A DNA stretch of 64,000 nt from Tissierella simiarum (GTDB lineage: Bacteria; Bacillota; Clostridia; Tissierellales; Tissierellaceae): NCBI RefSeq assembly GCF_018917865.1, contig NZ_JAHLPM010000001.1, positions 186,001 through 250,000 on the forward strand, written 5' to 3'. The notes under the pieces are model-generated. The model ran no database searches. It was given only the letters and a program-made list of their open reading frames with translations, and had not been told where the DNA came from. Shown here piece by piece: positions 36,923 to 46,150 of the stretch (position 1 is its first letter; the number at the start of each line of letters is the position of its first letter). The position numbers were made by a program, and so were the translations under genes.

Positions 36923-37088
36923 TGTCCACATTGAGTCCACAAGTTATACACAGAATCCACAGAGTTATCCCCAAGGATATAGCCATGTTTTACACCTTTT
37001 TTCCCTATCTTTCCACATTGTCCACATATTTTTATGGTAAACCAGCATAAATATGTGGACAATATGTGAAAAATCATGTTGAAGATTA
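36923..37088. promoter_or_regulatory. DnaA-box-like cluster and long hairpin between convergent genes
   Basis: This gap contains TTATACACA (36944-36952), TTATCCCCA (36965-36973), an AATCCACAG, and several TCCACAT/ATGTGGA motifs. The right part forms a large inverted repeat: GTCCACATATTT (37020-37031) pairs exactly with AAATATGTGGAC (37049-37060), extended with one bulge to 37011 and 37070. It sits between the ends of the ABC-F and tsaD genes. Confidence 0.5.
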
Positions 37089-38093
37089 TTACTTAAAGTC
37101 TAAATTTGGAATCACATTAAGATAAAGATCTGACTCCTTACCTTCAATATAGTTAAAATATGCAGCCGATCCTATCATAGCAGCATTGTCTGTACACAAT
37201 ACTTTTGAAGGATAAAGAATATCTATTCCTTCTTCTTTTTCCCTACTTTCCATTAAACTTCTCAATCCCTCATTAGCTGCAACACCTCCAGCTATGACTA
37301 TTTTATCAGAGCCTTTTTCTTTAGCTAATCTAAAAGCTTTTTCAACAAGAACATCTAAAACAGCTTGTTGAAAACTAGCAGCCACATCTTCTACTACTAT
37401 GTCTTCACCTTTTTGATTTGCTTGATTTAAATAGTTAAGAACTGCGGTCTTTAATCCACTAAAACTAAAATCATAACTACTATCTTCTAAAAATACCCTT
37501 GGAAAATAGATAGCTTCCTTATTACCAACCTTAGCTAATTTATCTATCAAAGGACCTCCTGGATAAGAAAGACCTAAAGCTCTAGCTACTTTATCAAAAG
37601 CTTCCCCTGCAGCATCATCTCGAGTTCTCCCTATTAATTCATAATCCGTATAACTATTAGCTTGTACTAAATAGGTATGTCCTCCAGATACTATTAAACA
37701 GGTAAAAGGAGGCTCCAGGTTTTTATGTTCTATATAATTAGCGCAAACATGACCTTGTATATGGTTTACTCCAATAATAGGCAAGTCTAAGCCAAAAGCT
37801 ATTGCTTTTGCTGTAGATATGCCTACTAACAAAGCTCCCACTAAACCTGGGCCTTGAGTCACTCCAACTAAATCTATATCCTTAAAGGTTACATTAGCTT
37901 CATCTAAAGCCTGCCCTATTATTTGATTTATATTTTCTATATGTTTTCTTGAAGCTACTTCTGGAACTACTCCTCCAAATTTACGATGAATTTCTATTTG
38001 GGAGGAGATAATATTAGATAAAACTTCTCTTCCATCCTTGACTACAGCACAAGAAGTTTCATCACAGGAAGTTTCTATTGCTAATGTTAACAT
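37089..38093 (-). CDS. tsaD: tRNA threonylcarbamoyladenosine transferase TsaD
   Basis: A 334-residue ASKHA-fold enzyme that transfers threonylcarbamoyl to A37 of ANN-decoding tRNAs with TsaB and TsaE. It shows [13 protein letters not shown] at the start, the metal-binding H-I-Q-G-H-V near residue 108, and phosphate-binding V-S-G-G-H-T and A-G-G-V-A-A-N. ATG 38093 is chosen, 6 nt after AAGAGGTG; a GTG three codons earlier overlaps that site. It is the last gene of tsaE-tsaB-rimI-tsaD. Confidence 0.97.
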   Translation of the reverse strand: MLTLAIETSCDETSCAVVKDGREVLSNIISSQIEIHRKFGGVVPEVASRKHIENINQIIGQALDEANVTFKDIDLVGVTQGPGLVGALLVGISTAKAIAFGLDLPIIGVNHIQGHVCANYIEHKNLEPPFTCLIVSGGHTYLVQANSYTDYELIGRTRDDAAGEAFDKVARALGLSYPGGPLIDKLAKVGNKEAIYFPRVFLEDSSYDFSFSGLKTAVLNYLNQANQKGEDIVVEDVAASFQQAVLDVLVEKAFRLAKEKGSDKIVIAGGVAANEGLRSLMESREKEEGIDILYPSKVLCTDNAAMIGSAAYFNYIEGKESDLYLNVIPNLDFK

Positions 38094-38108
38094 TTTTATC
38101 ACCTCTTA

Positions 38109-38558
38109 TCATACTTCTATGCTCTTCCACATAATGACTGCATCTTCATTGTCATCAGAATAATACCTAGGCCTAATACCAGACTTTATAAATCCATATT
38201 GCTCATATAATCTTTGAGCAATTAAATTGCTTTTTCTTACCTCTAAGGTCATAGCTCTTATACCTCTATCACTACACAAGTTTATAAGACCTTCTATTAA
38301 TCTCTTTCCTGCTCCCAATCCTCTATATTCTTCATCAACAGCTATATTGGTAATATGACCTTCATCAATTATTAACCATATTCCTCCATAGCCTATAATC
38401 TTATTATCTATTTCTGCTACAATATATTTTGCAAGTAGATTCCGAGTCATTTCAAGTAAAAAGGCTTCTCTAGACCAAGGAGTAGTAAATACACTTTCTT
38501 CTATTTCCATTATCCTGTCTAAGTCCTTTTCTCTCATTTCTCGAATGATAATATCCAT
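38109..38558 (-). CDS. rimI: Ribosomal protein-alanine N-acetyltransferase RimI-like
   Basis: A 149-residue GNAT acetyltransferase. The acetyl-CoA motif is R-G-L-G-A-G-K-R-L near residue 80, and the family hallmark L-E-V-R-K-S-N near 103 is followed by L-Y-E-Q-Y-G-F. RimI acetylates the N-terminus of ribosomal protein S18. Linkage between tsaB and tsaD is the standard Firmicutes arrangement. It starts 2 nt before the tsaB stop region, with AAGAGGCG upstream. Confidence 0.93.
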   Translation of the reverse strand: MDIIIREMREKDLDRIMEIEESVFTTPWSREAFLLEMTRNLLAKYIVAEIDNKIIGYGGIWLIIDEGHITNIAVDEEYRGLGAGKRLIEGLINLCSDRGIRAMTLEVRKSNLIAQRLYEQYGFIKSGIRPRYYSDDNEDAVIMWKSIEV

Positions 38559-38560
38559 AT

Positions 38561-39262
38561 TTATTTTCGCCTCTTTTCATCTAATTCACGTTGTGCCTGA
38601 GATTCTCTTAAATAATCTGGAATTAAGCTGTAATAATTATCAATATTCCCTTCTCTATATTTCTTTATTGCTAATTCACCAATACTAACAGCTCTACACA
38701 TATTTTGACCTATAGTAGAAAATATAACTTTCTCCTTCAAAGTTTCATTTATAATATCTCTATGTAGAAGAGATCCATCTCCATTTACTACTATTTCTTC
38801 ATAAGAATCATTCAATATACTGAGTAATTCATTAATATCTAGAACTGTAGGCTTCATTATAGTTTTAATATTTTTCTTTTCCGAACCATATATACCTGTA
38901 TATACTCTATCTCTCCTGGCATCAATCATGGGAACTATTATTTTGCTGCAAGGTAAATTATAGGCTAATCCTTCTAACGTAGATACGCCAACTATTGGTT
39001 TCTCAAATAAATGAGCAAAACCTTTAATAGTTGCTATCCCAATTCTAAGTCCAGTAAAAGAACCAGGTCCAATAGCTGCACCATATAGGTCTATATCTTC
39101 TACTTTTAAGTTTAAGCTATAAAGAACTTCCCTTATCATAGGAACTAATTTTTCAGAATGGGTCATATCCTGATTTAAAGAATACTCCCCCAAAACTCTA
39201 TTTTCATCTAAGACTGCACAAGTTGCCATCATAGTGGATGTATCTAAAGCCAATACTTTCAA
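38561..39262 (-). CDS. tsaB: tRNA threonylcarbamoyladenosine biosynthesis protein TsaB
   Basis: A 233-residue paralogue of TsaD that serves as its scaffold. It begins K-V-L-A-L-D-T-S-T and has G-P-G-S-F-T-G-L-R-I-G near residue 67. The start is TTG 39262, overlapping the tsaE stop by 4 nt, with AAGGAG 11 nt upstream; no ATG is suitably placed. Translational coupling to tsaE is likely. Confidence 0.95.
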   Translation of the reverse strand: MKVLALDTSTMMATCAVLDENRVLGEYSLNQDMTHSEKLVPMIREVLYSLNLKVEDIDLYGAAIGPGSFTGLRIGIATIKGFAHLFEKPIVGVSTLEGLAYNLPCSKIIVPMIDARRDRVYTGIYGSEKKNIKTIMKPTVLDINELLSILNDSYEEIVVNGDGSLLHRDIINETLKEKVIFSTIGQNMCRAVSIGELAIKKYREGNIDNYYSLIPDYLRESQAQRELDEKRRK

Positions 39263-39720
39263 TCTATATTCAACTCCTTAATTATTTCTTTATACCTATT
39301 TCCTTCACCAGTTATAACTATTATCCTTTCATCTAGAGTTTTGCCTTTATCTATATTAATTATAATTCTTTCCTTAGGAAGTAGCTTTTCTATCTTTTCT
39401 GCCCATTCTACTATGGAAACCCCATTTCCATAAAAATATTCATCAAACCCTAGGTCATATAATTCATCTACATTTTCCAATCTATATACATCAAAATGAT
39501 AAACCCTTACTCTTCCCTCATATTCATTTATTAGAGCAAAAGTCGGGCTAGTTATATATTCTTCTACCCCTAATCCTTTTCCTATAGATTTAGTAAGAGT
39601 GGTCTTTCCAGCACCTAATTCTCCATTAAGACAAACTATATCCCCACTCTGTAAAACTTCTCCTAATTTAATACCAAATTTTTCGGTTTCTTCTAATCCT
39701 TTTAATCTTATTTCCAGCAT
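39259..39720 (-). CDS. tsaE: tRNA threonylcarbamoyladenosine biosynthesis ATPase TsaE
   Basis: A 153-residue P-loop ATPase. Walker A is G-E-L-G-A-G-K-T-T-L (about 33-42), followed by S-P-T-F-A-L-I-N-E-Y and V-E-W-A-E-K. It drives the TsaB-TsaD cycle. First gene of the t6A operon, with ATG 39720 after AAGGTTG. Confidence 0.96.
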   Translation of the reverse strand: MLEIRLKGLEETEKFGIKLGEVLQSGDIVCLNGELGAGKTTLTKSIGKGLGVEEYITSPTFALINEYEGRVRVYHFDVYRLENVDELYDLGFDEYFYGNGVSIVEWAEKIEKLLPKERIIINIDKGKTLDERIIVITGEGNRYKEIIKELNID

Positions 39721-39921
39721 AAACTCAACCTTCCTATTTATAAAACTCCCTAATATTATAGCACTTACGTGTTTTTTACGCTACATTATTAATCCTTCAT
39801 TGATTATTTTAATATTATTTAGATTTTATCCTAATATACTTTTTCTATTAAAAATTATAAAAGAGCTAATATAAAACAAAAGGATTTTCTATAATAGCTT
39901 TATAGAAAATCCTTTTATTAT

Positions 39922-40527
39922 TTATCTATGAAGTATTGGTGATATTTTTTTATATATTAGTATAGTTACTAAAGATACTACTAGCCCTTTTAATAAATTA
40001 AATGGGACTATAGCATATATGATTAAAGATTTAAAATCTACAACCCTTTTATTAACGGCATTTCCCATATCTACTATTTTCTCTATAGACATTCCAAATA
40101 GTTTTGCATAAAAAGGAATCATGAAAAAATAGTTTATAACCGAAATTAAAGCAGTCATTGCAAAAGTTCCTACTATTAATCCAATTAAAGCATTCTTAAA
40201 ATTTTTATCTTTATAATAGATATATCCTGCTATATATGCAAATATACTTCCTACTACAAAATTAGAAAATTCTCCTACTATCATAGTAGTCGAGCCTTCT
40301 ATTACTACGTTTAAAATATTTTTAAGCAACTGAACCAATACTCCTGCCATAGGTCCTAAAGAAAAAGCACCAATCAAAGAAGGTAAATCTGAAATATCAA
40401 ACTTTAAAAAAGGTGGTGCAAACCATAGGGGAAAATCGAATAGCATAAGTATGAATCCAATAACTCCCAACACTGAAACTTTAACCATAGTTCTTGTATT
40501 CCATGATTCTTTGTTTAATGTGTACAT
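39922..40527 (-). CDS. ribU: Riboflavin ECF transporter S component RibU
   Basis: A 201-residue membrane protein with five or six helices and the ECF S-component pattern (K-F-D-I-S-D-L-P-S-L-I-G-A-F, then G-P-M-A-G-V near 64). It binds riboflavin outside the cell and works with a shared EcfAA'T module encoded elsewhere. An FMN riboswitch with its terminator lies directly upstream, confirming flavin control. ATG 40527 after GGAGGG is chosen over an earlier in-frame start at 40542. Confidence 0.95.
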   Translation of the reverse strand: MYTLNKESWNTRTMVKVSVLGVIGFILMLFDFPLWFAPPFLKFDISDLPSLIGAFSLGPMAGVLVQLLKNILNVVIEGSTTMIVGEFSNFVVGSIFAYIAGYIYYKDKNFKNALIGLIVGTFAMTALISVINYFFMIPFYAKLFGMSIEKIVDMGNAVNKRVVDFKSLIIYAIVPFNLLKGLVVSLVTILIYKKISPILHR

Positions 40528-40562
40528 AAAAAATCCCTCCATTTTTTATTTTCTTCAGGGAT

Positions 40563-40593
40563 TTAAAAAACCCCGAAGAAGAATCTTCGGGGT
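40563..40593 (-). terminator. Riboswitch-controlled terminator before ribU
   Basis: Stem ACCCCGAAGA/TCTTCGGGG with a T-run on the minus strand, between the FMN aptamer and the ribU start. It should form when FMN is bound. Confidence 0.88.
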
Positions 40594-40617
40594 ACAAAAA
40601 TAGTCATAAATTATACT

Positions 40618-40737
40618 ACATCTTCTTCCATCCAGACTTTAACTGTCGGCCTTGGAATCTAACCAAGTCAACCAAATTTTATATTGGCTCGCGGGCTTTA
40701 CCGCCGGTGAGGAATTGCACCTCCCCCTGAAGATATA
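40618..40737 (-). ncRNA. FMN riboswitch (RFN element)
   Basis: On the minus strand the conserved RFN blocks appear in order: GGGGGAGGTGCAATTCC, CACCGGCGGTAA, AGCCCGCGAGCC, a GATTCCAAGGCCGACAG block, and AGTCTGGATGGAAGAAG. The P1 stem TATCTTC/GAAGATG closes it. It lies upstream of ribU with an expression-platform terminator, so FMN should switch off riboflavin uptake. Confidence 0.97.
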
Positions 40738-40788
40738 TCTTATTATTCATAATATATTATATTACTCTTCTTAATACATGTCAAATAA

Positions 40789-41949
40789 TTAGAATTTTTT
40801 GTAAACTATCTCTCCATTGATGATAGTAGCATAAGTTTTACAATCTATATCTTTAATTGGATTACCATCAAATATTACTATATCTGCATCCTTGCCTACT
40901 TCAATACTTCCTACTCTATCAGCAATGCCTACAATCTCAGCAGGATTTATGGTAATTGCCTTTAACGCTTCCATTTCATCTAAACCAGATCTATGTGCAA
41001 GTCCTGCACATATTGGTAAATATTGAAGTGGTATTACTGGGGAGTCGGTCATTATAGCTATTTTAACTCCAGCCTCATGAAGTACTCTTGGTGTATCAAA
41101 AGTAAGGTTTCTTAACTCAACCTTTGATCTGTTGGATAGAGTTGGTCCAACTATAGCCCCTTTACCTTCCTTAGCCAAATAATCTGCTATTAAATGTCCT
41201 TCAGTACAATGTTCTAAAGTAATGTCTACATCAAATTCTTTAGCAATTCTTAAAGCAGTAAATATATCATCTGCTCTATGGGCATGAGCTTTTAAAGGAA
41301 TTTCTTTTTTAAGTACTTTTATCATTGCTTCCATCTTCATATCATAATCAGGCATTTTTGATGGATCTTCTGCTTTTTCCTTTTTCTCCATATAAGTTTT
41401 TGCTTTAAATAAAGTTTCTCTTAATATAGCTGCAGTTGCCATTCTAGTCATAGGAGATTTTTTTTGGCTTTCATATACTCTCTTAGGATTTTCTCCAAAA
41501 GCAATTTTCATAGCAATTGGATCTTTAATAATCATGTCATCTATTCTCTTACCATAAGTTTTAACAGCTACAAAAGTACCTCCTACTACATTGGCACTAC
41601 CTGGTCCTGTAACAGCCGTAGTTACTCCTCCAACATATGCTTCTTCAAAGGATATATCCATTGGATTTATAGCATCTATAGCTCTTAAATGAGGGGTTAC
41701 AGGATCAACCATTTCATTCCCGTCGCTTCCTTCAAATCCCATGCCTTCTTCCCACATACCTAAGTGACAATGTGCATCAATAAAACCAGGAGTTACCATT
41801 TTCCCTTCTGCATCAATTACTTGTGCATCTAAAGGTGCAACTAAATCCTTACCTACTTCAATTATTTTACCATCTTTTATAAGTATAGATCCATTTTCAA
41901 TGATTTCTCCTGCCATAGTATATACGGTTCCATTTTTAATAAATACCAT
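40789..41949 (-). CDS. Amidohydrolase family protein (imidazolonepropionase-like)
   Basis: A 386-residue metal-dependent hydrolase. The barrel metal ligands are visible as D-A-H-C-H-L-G (HxH near 62), a possible bridging Lys in the middle, H-A-H-R near 222 and E-H-C-T-E-G-H near 245, and Asp in I-M-T-D-S-P near 298. The fold and length fit the imidazolonepropionase-related and peptidase-like group that acts on cyclic amides or N-acyl compounds. The substrate cannot be told. ATG 41949 follows AAGGGGGG. It may be cotranscribed with the histidine kinase gene 30 nt upstream. Confidence 0.85.
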   Translation of the reverse strand: MVFIKNGTVYTMAGEIIENGSILIKDGKIIEVGKDLVAPLDAQVIDAEGKMVTPGFIDAHCHLGMWEEGMGFEGSDGNEMVDPVTPHLRAIDAINPMDISFEEAYVGGVTTAVTGPGSANVVGGTFVAVKTYGKRIDDMIIKDPIAMKIAFGENPKRVYESQKKSPMTRMATAAILRETLFKAKTYMEKKEKAEDPSKMPDYDMKMEAMIKVLKKEIPLKAHAHRADDIFTALRIAKEFDVDITLEHCTEGHLIADYLAKEGKGAIVGPTLSNRSKVELRNLTFDTPRVLHEAGVKIAIMTDSPVIPLQYLPICAGLAHRSGLDEMEALKAITINPAEIVGIADRVGSIEVGKDADIVIFDGNPIKDIDCKTYATIINGEIVYKKF

Positions 41950-41979
41950 AAAAAATTCCCCCCTTAATATTTCGTTACT

Positions 41980-42750
41980 CTAAACAATATTATATCCTTT
42001 CTTTTTATCTTCATCAACATGTATGTTTTCAACTATAGTAAATTTAGTTTTAAAAGTTGTTCCTTCTCCTACTTTACTCTCTACGCTTATTTCAGCAGAA
42101 TGATCTCTCAATATATTTTTCACAATATTTAACCCCAGACCAGTTCCTTTAGAACCCTTTGTGGTAAAGTATGGTTCAAATAACTTTTCCATAGTTTCTT
42201 CATCTATGCCTACACCATTATCTGATATTTCAACAACTGCACAATTATCTTCATTATAAGTTCTAACTATTAAGATTCCATCTTTTCCTTCTATGGCATC
42301 TATTCCATTTAATATTATGTTTAATATTCCTTGTCTAATCTCATATTCATTACAATAAATTATTCCATTACAATTTAGATCGGTTTCTAAGCAAACATTG
42401 TGTTTCTCCAATGTGTTTATGGTTTTAAACCTGTGTTTCGCCATAGCTAAACTACTTATCACAATATCATCAAAATAATGATAATCTTTTTTAGAGTTAT
42501 AGCTTCCTCTAATATAGTTATGAATTTTATCTATTACAGTTTTTCCATCTAGGGCAGTTTGATTTATGATTCTCAAATTATTCTTTACTTCAACAGAAGC
42601 ATCTTTTAATAAAGATAGTTGTGATAACCCAGAAATAGTTGTAAGTAGATTATTGAGATCATGGGTTACTCCTTCCATTAATTCACCCATATTTCTTAAA
42701 TATTCAATTCTTTTTAGTTCCTTTTCAAAATCATCTATCGACTTCCACAC
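41980..42750 (-). CDS. Cytoplasmic sensor histidine kinase, orphan
   Basis: A 256-residue kinase with a short N-terminal helix, a phosphoacceptor box E-G-V-T-H-D-L-N-N-L-L (His near 30), and a complete ATPase domain (N-I-I-L-N-G-I-D-A, D-N-G-V-G-I-D, G-S-K-G-T-G-L-G-L). It has no transmembrane or sensory domain and no response regulator beside it. The H-D-L-N-N form is that of NtrB/HisKA-type kinases. GTG 42750 is 8 nt after GGGGGG. It lies between tex and the amidohydrolase gene. Confidence 0.85.
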   Translation of the reverse strand: MWKSIDDFEKELKRIEYLRNMGELMEGVTHDLNNLLTTISGLSQLSLLKDASVEVKNNLRIINQTALDGKTVIDKIHNYIRGSYNSKKDYHYFDDIVISSLAMAKHRFKTINTLEKHNVCLETDLNCNGIIYCNEYEIRQGILNIILNGIDAIEGKDGILIVRTYNEDNCAVVEISDNGVGIDEETMEKLFEPYFTTKGSKGTGLGLNIVKNILRDHSAEISVESKVGEGTTFKTKFTIVENIHVDEDKKKGYNIV

Positions 42751-42789
42751 CTTGCATGCCCCCCACTATAAAGTAAGACTAAGTTCAAG

Positions 42790-42807
42790 TGGAGCTTTAA
42801 CTCCACC
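42790..42807 (-). terminator. Weak hairpin between tex and the kinase gene
   Basis: An 8-bp stem GTGGAGTT/AACTCCAC-type without a clear U-tract. It may attenuate readthrough from tex. Confidence 0.35.
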
Positions 42808-42832
42808 CGAATACTAAGCCACCTCTGATAAT

Positions 42833-44932
42833 TTAGATATCCTTCATGCTAAGGGAAATTCGACCCCTCTCCATATCTACATCTAGTATTTTAACTTTAA
42901 CTATATCCCCTACTTTAACGACTTCCTTAGGATGTCTAATAAACCCCTTAGATAGACAAGATATATGTACCAGCCCATCTTCTTTTACACCAATATCTAC
43001 AAATGCTCCAAAATCAACTACGTTTCTAATAGTCCCCATTAGCACCATATCTTTTTTTAAATCTTCTATTTTTAATACATCTTGTCTTAATATAGGTTTT
43101 GGCATTTCATCTCTTGGATCCCTACCAGGTTTTTTTAGTTCATTAATTATATCTTGTAATGTAGGTATGCCTACGTTTAATTCTTCTGATATACTTTTTA
43201 TATCCCCACTTAAATAGTCCATTTCCAGTAACTTTTCTGCTGTATCATAAGATTCTGGATGGACTCCTGTATTATCTAGAGGATTAGTACCTTCTGGAAT
43301 TCTCAAAAATCCTCCACACTGAATAAAGGTTTTTTCTCCTAATCCTTTAACTTTTAGTAATTCTTTTCTATTTTTAAATTTTCCTTTCTCTTCCCTATGA
43401 TTAATTATATTATCAGCTACTCTTGTTGAAATGCCAGCTACATATTTTAATAAAGATGGACTAGCAGTATTTAAGTCAACTCCCACACTATTAACACAAT
43501 CTTCCACAACACCTGTTAATGATTCATTAAGTTTTCCTTGATTTAAGTCATGCTGATATTGGCCCACACCAATAGACTTAGGTTCTATTTTAACTAATTC
43601 TGCTAATGGATCTTGAAGTCTCCTTCCTATAGATACAGCTCCTCTTATAGATACATCTAAATCAGGAAACTCTTTAATTCCCACTTCTGAAGCAGAATAA
43701 ATTGAAGCCCCTGCTTCACTAACTATTATATAGGAAATATCTTTATTTAATTCTCCTATCATTTCTGCCACTACCATTTCTGTCTCTCTAGAAGCAGTTC
43801 CATTTCCTATTGCAATAATATCTACATTAAATTTATTTATTAATTCCTTTAATTCATCTTTAGTTTTTTCAACTTGATTTTGAGGTTCTGTAGGATAAAC
43901 TGTTGTATATGTCAAAAGCTTTCCTGTATCGTCTATTACAGCCACCTTACATCCCGTCCTAAATCCTGGGTCTATGGCCATAACTGTTTTTCCCTTAATT
44001 GGAGGTTGTAGTAGAAGGGGTTTTAAATTTAGTGCAAAAACTTTTATAGCTTCTTCTTCAGCTCTTTCCGTTAAATTATTTCTTATCTCTCTTTCTATTG
44101 AAGGAAATATCAATCTTTTATAGCTATCTTCTATAGATCTTTCTAAATATTCGGATGTATCTAGATTTTTATCCAGGATAACCTTTTCCTTTAGCAAATT
44201 TATCAATTCTTCATCTAAGATATTTAAGGCAACCTTTAATTTTTTATCTTTTTCTCCCCTATTTATGGCTAATATTCTATGATTTGCAATAGTTTTTATA
44301 GGTTCTTTGTAGTCATAATACATCTCATATACAGATTTTTCTTCATTATTTACAGCCTCTACAACTATTAATCCCCTATCATTGGCTACCCTCTTAATAA
44401 TTTCTCTGTAGTTTGGATTATCAGAAATGATTTCAGCAATTATATCCATGGCTCCATTTAAAGCTTCTTCTGCATTATTGACCTCTTTTTCTTCGTTAAT
44501 AAAAGTTGATACAACTTTTGCTAATTCTCCTTTCTTTAAATTTTGATTAAGTATTATTTCTGCCAATCCTTCTAAGCCTTTTTCCTTAGCTATAGTAGCT
44601 CTAGTCCTTCTCTTTGGTCTGAAAGGTCTGTACAAGTCCTCAATTCTTTGAAGGCTTTCAGAAGCTAATATTTCTGTTCTTAATTCTTCTGTTAATTTAT
44701 TTTGCTCATCAATTAGCCTTATTACTTCTTCTTGCCTCGCTTCTAAATTTCTTAAATAAGTTAATCTATTGGATAAGTCACGCAAGACTATATCCTTTAG
44801 CTCACCAGTCTGTTCCTTTCTATACCTAGCAATAAAAGGAATAGTATTTCCTTCATCTAATAGTTCAATAGTGTTTTTTACTTGAAAGGGCTTTAGATTA
44901 AATTCATCTATAAGCATTTTTAAAATATCCAT
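42833..44932 (-). CDS. tex: Tex-like RNA-binding transcription accessory protein
   Basis: A 699-residue protein with the Tex layout: N-terminal helical domain, a YqgF/RNase H-like domain starting M-A-I-D-P-G-F-R-T-G (about 315), helix-hairpin-helix repeats (Y-V-A-G-I-S-T-R-V-A and V-K-G-L-G-E-K), and a C-terminal S1 RNA-binding domain (D-F-G-A-F-V-D-I-G near 650). It is conserved and acts in transcription-coupled processes. ATG 44932 follows TGGAGGT. Confidence 0.95.
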   Translation of the reverse strand: MDILKMLIDEFNLKPFQVKNTIELLDEGNTIPFIARYRKEQTGELKDIVLRDLSNRLTYLRNLEARQEEVIRLIDEQNKLTEELRTEILASESLQRIEDLYRPFRPKRRTRATIAKEKGLEGLAEIILNQNLKKGELAKVVSTFINEEKEVNNAEEALNGAMDIIAEIISDNPNYREIIKRVANDRGLIVVEAVNNEEKSVYEMYYDYKEPIKTIANHRILAINRGEKDKKLKVALNILDEELINLLKEKVILDKNLDTSEYLERSIEDSYKRLIFPSIEREIRNNLTERAEEEAIKVFALNLKPLLLQPPIKGKTVMAIDPGFRTGCKVAVIDDTGKLLTYTTVYPTEPQNQVEKTKDELKELINKFNVDIIAIGNGTASRETEMVVAEMIGELNKDISYIIVSEAGASIYSASEVGIKEFPDLDVSIRGAVSIGRRLQDPLAELVKIEPKSIGVGQYQHDLNQGKLNESLTGVVEDCVNSVGVDLNTASPSLLKYVAGISTRVADNIINHREEKGKFKNRKELLKVKGLGEKTFIQCGGFLRIPEGTNPLDNTGVHPESYDTAEKLLEMDYLSGDIKSISEELNVGIPTLQDIINELKKPGRDPRDEMPKPILRQDVLKIEDLKKDMVLMGTIRNVVDFGAFVDIGVKEDGLVHISCLSKGFIRHPKEVVKVGDIVKVKILDVDMERGRISLSMKDI

Positions 44933-45021
44933 ATATAACCTCCATATCTAATTAATTACCAAAATCCCCTAATTTAATATTCGACAAATGTTACAAAAGT
45001 CCTACCATTTTTGAAAAAAAT

Positions 45022-45044
45022 TAGCCCTTCTTTTAAAGAAGGGC
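45022..45044 (-). terminator. Terminator of prfB
   Basis: Stem AGCCCTTCTT/AAGAAGGGCT, overlapping the prfB stop codon, with a TTTTTTT tail on the minus strand. Confidence 0.85.
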
Positions 45045-46140
45045 TCTTTGTTTCAAATACTCATTAATAAAGGGATCTATATCTCCATCCATAACCCTGT
45101 CTACATCTCCTACTTCCATGTTTGTCCTATGATCTTTAACCATACTATAGGGATGAAATATATAAGATCTTATTTGAGAGCCCCATCCAATTTGAATGTA
45201 GCTTCCTTGTAAATCTTCAATTTTTTCTTTTTGTTCTTCTTCTTTTAATTGAACTAGTTTTGCCTTAAGCATATTCATAGCTGTAATCTTATTGCTATGT
45301 TGTGATCTTTCACTTTGACATTGAACAACAATGCCTGTGGGAATATGTGTTATTCTAACGGCGGAATCTGTCGTATTTACATATTGACCTCCAGCTCCAC
45401 TAGACCTATATGTGTCTATTTTCAAGTCTGATGGATTTATTTCAATGTCCATGTCTTCATTTAATTCTGGATACACATCTATACTTGCAAAAGAAGTATG
45501 TCTTTTTCCCGATGAATCAAAAGGAGAAATTCTAATAAGACGATGTACCCCTTTTTCAGACTTCAGATAACCGTAAGAATTAAATCCCTTAATCAATAAG
45601 GTTACACTTTTGATTCCTCCTTCTGTATCAGGGAGTATATCTAAAGTTTCCACTTGAAAGCCTTTTTGTTCTGCCCATCTTCTATACATTCTAAGAAGCA
45701 TTTCAGCCCAGTCTTGAGCTTCTAACCCTCCTGCTCCTGAATGAATAGAAAGTATAGTATTACTTTTATCAAATTCCCCACTTAATAAAGTTGATAACTT
45801 AAACTCTTCTGCTACGCTAGATATCTTATTTAAACTTTCTTTTATTTCCTTATAAATATCATAGGCTTCTTCTTCTATGGCTAAATCCATTAAAATTTCT
45901 AAATCTTCTATGGATTCCATTAAATCATCATATTCTTTAACTTGATTGTTTAAAGACTTTACTTCCTGCATTATTCTTTGAGCCTTGTCTATATCTTTCC
46001 AAAAAGACTCATCATAGGATTCTTTCTCTAAAGATAAAGCCTTTTCTCTTAAGCCTTCAATGTCAAAGAGAAACACCCAGCTCTTTAACCATCTCTTTAA
46101 TATTCTGAAGTTTTTCCTTGTCTAAATAAATTTCCTCCAT
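45033..46140 (-). CDS. prfB: Peptide chain release factor 2, with programmed +1 frameshift
   Basis: RF2 is made from two frames. ATG 46140 (after AGGGGGG) opens 25 codons ending C-T-T at 46068-46066, then an in-frame TGA (46065-46063) followed by C. A +1 shift at CTTTGAC continues in the second frame as D-I-E-G-L-R-E-K, giving 368 residues. The codon recognition tripeptide S-P-F and the catalytic G-G-Q (in S-G-A-G-G-Q-Y-V-N-T-T) are both present. The frameshift lets RF2 control its own level through UGA readthrough. It lies 10 nt after secA. Confidence 0.97.
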
Positions 46141-46150
46141 TTAATCCCCC

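Noticed and set aside
36723-37077. Two overlapping minus-strand frames across the end of the ABC-F gene and the gap
   Set aside because: They are antisense to the ABC-F coiled coil and reflect its Lys/Glu-rich codons; no ribosome binding site or family resemblance.
40571-40592. Independent terminator of the amidohydrolase gene
   Set aside because: The hairpin belongs to the FMN riboswitch expression platform, since it lies between the aptamer and ribU, and the aptamer itself intervenes.
42846-43217. 123-codon plus-strand frame opposite tex
   Set aside because: Antisense shadow of the conserved S1 domain of Tex.
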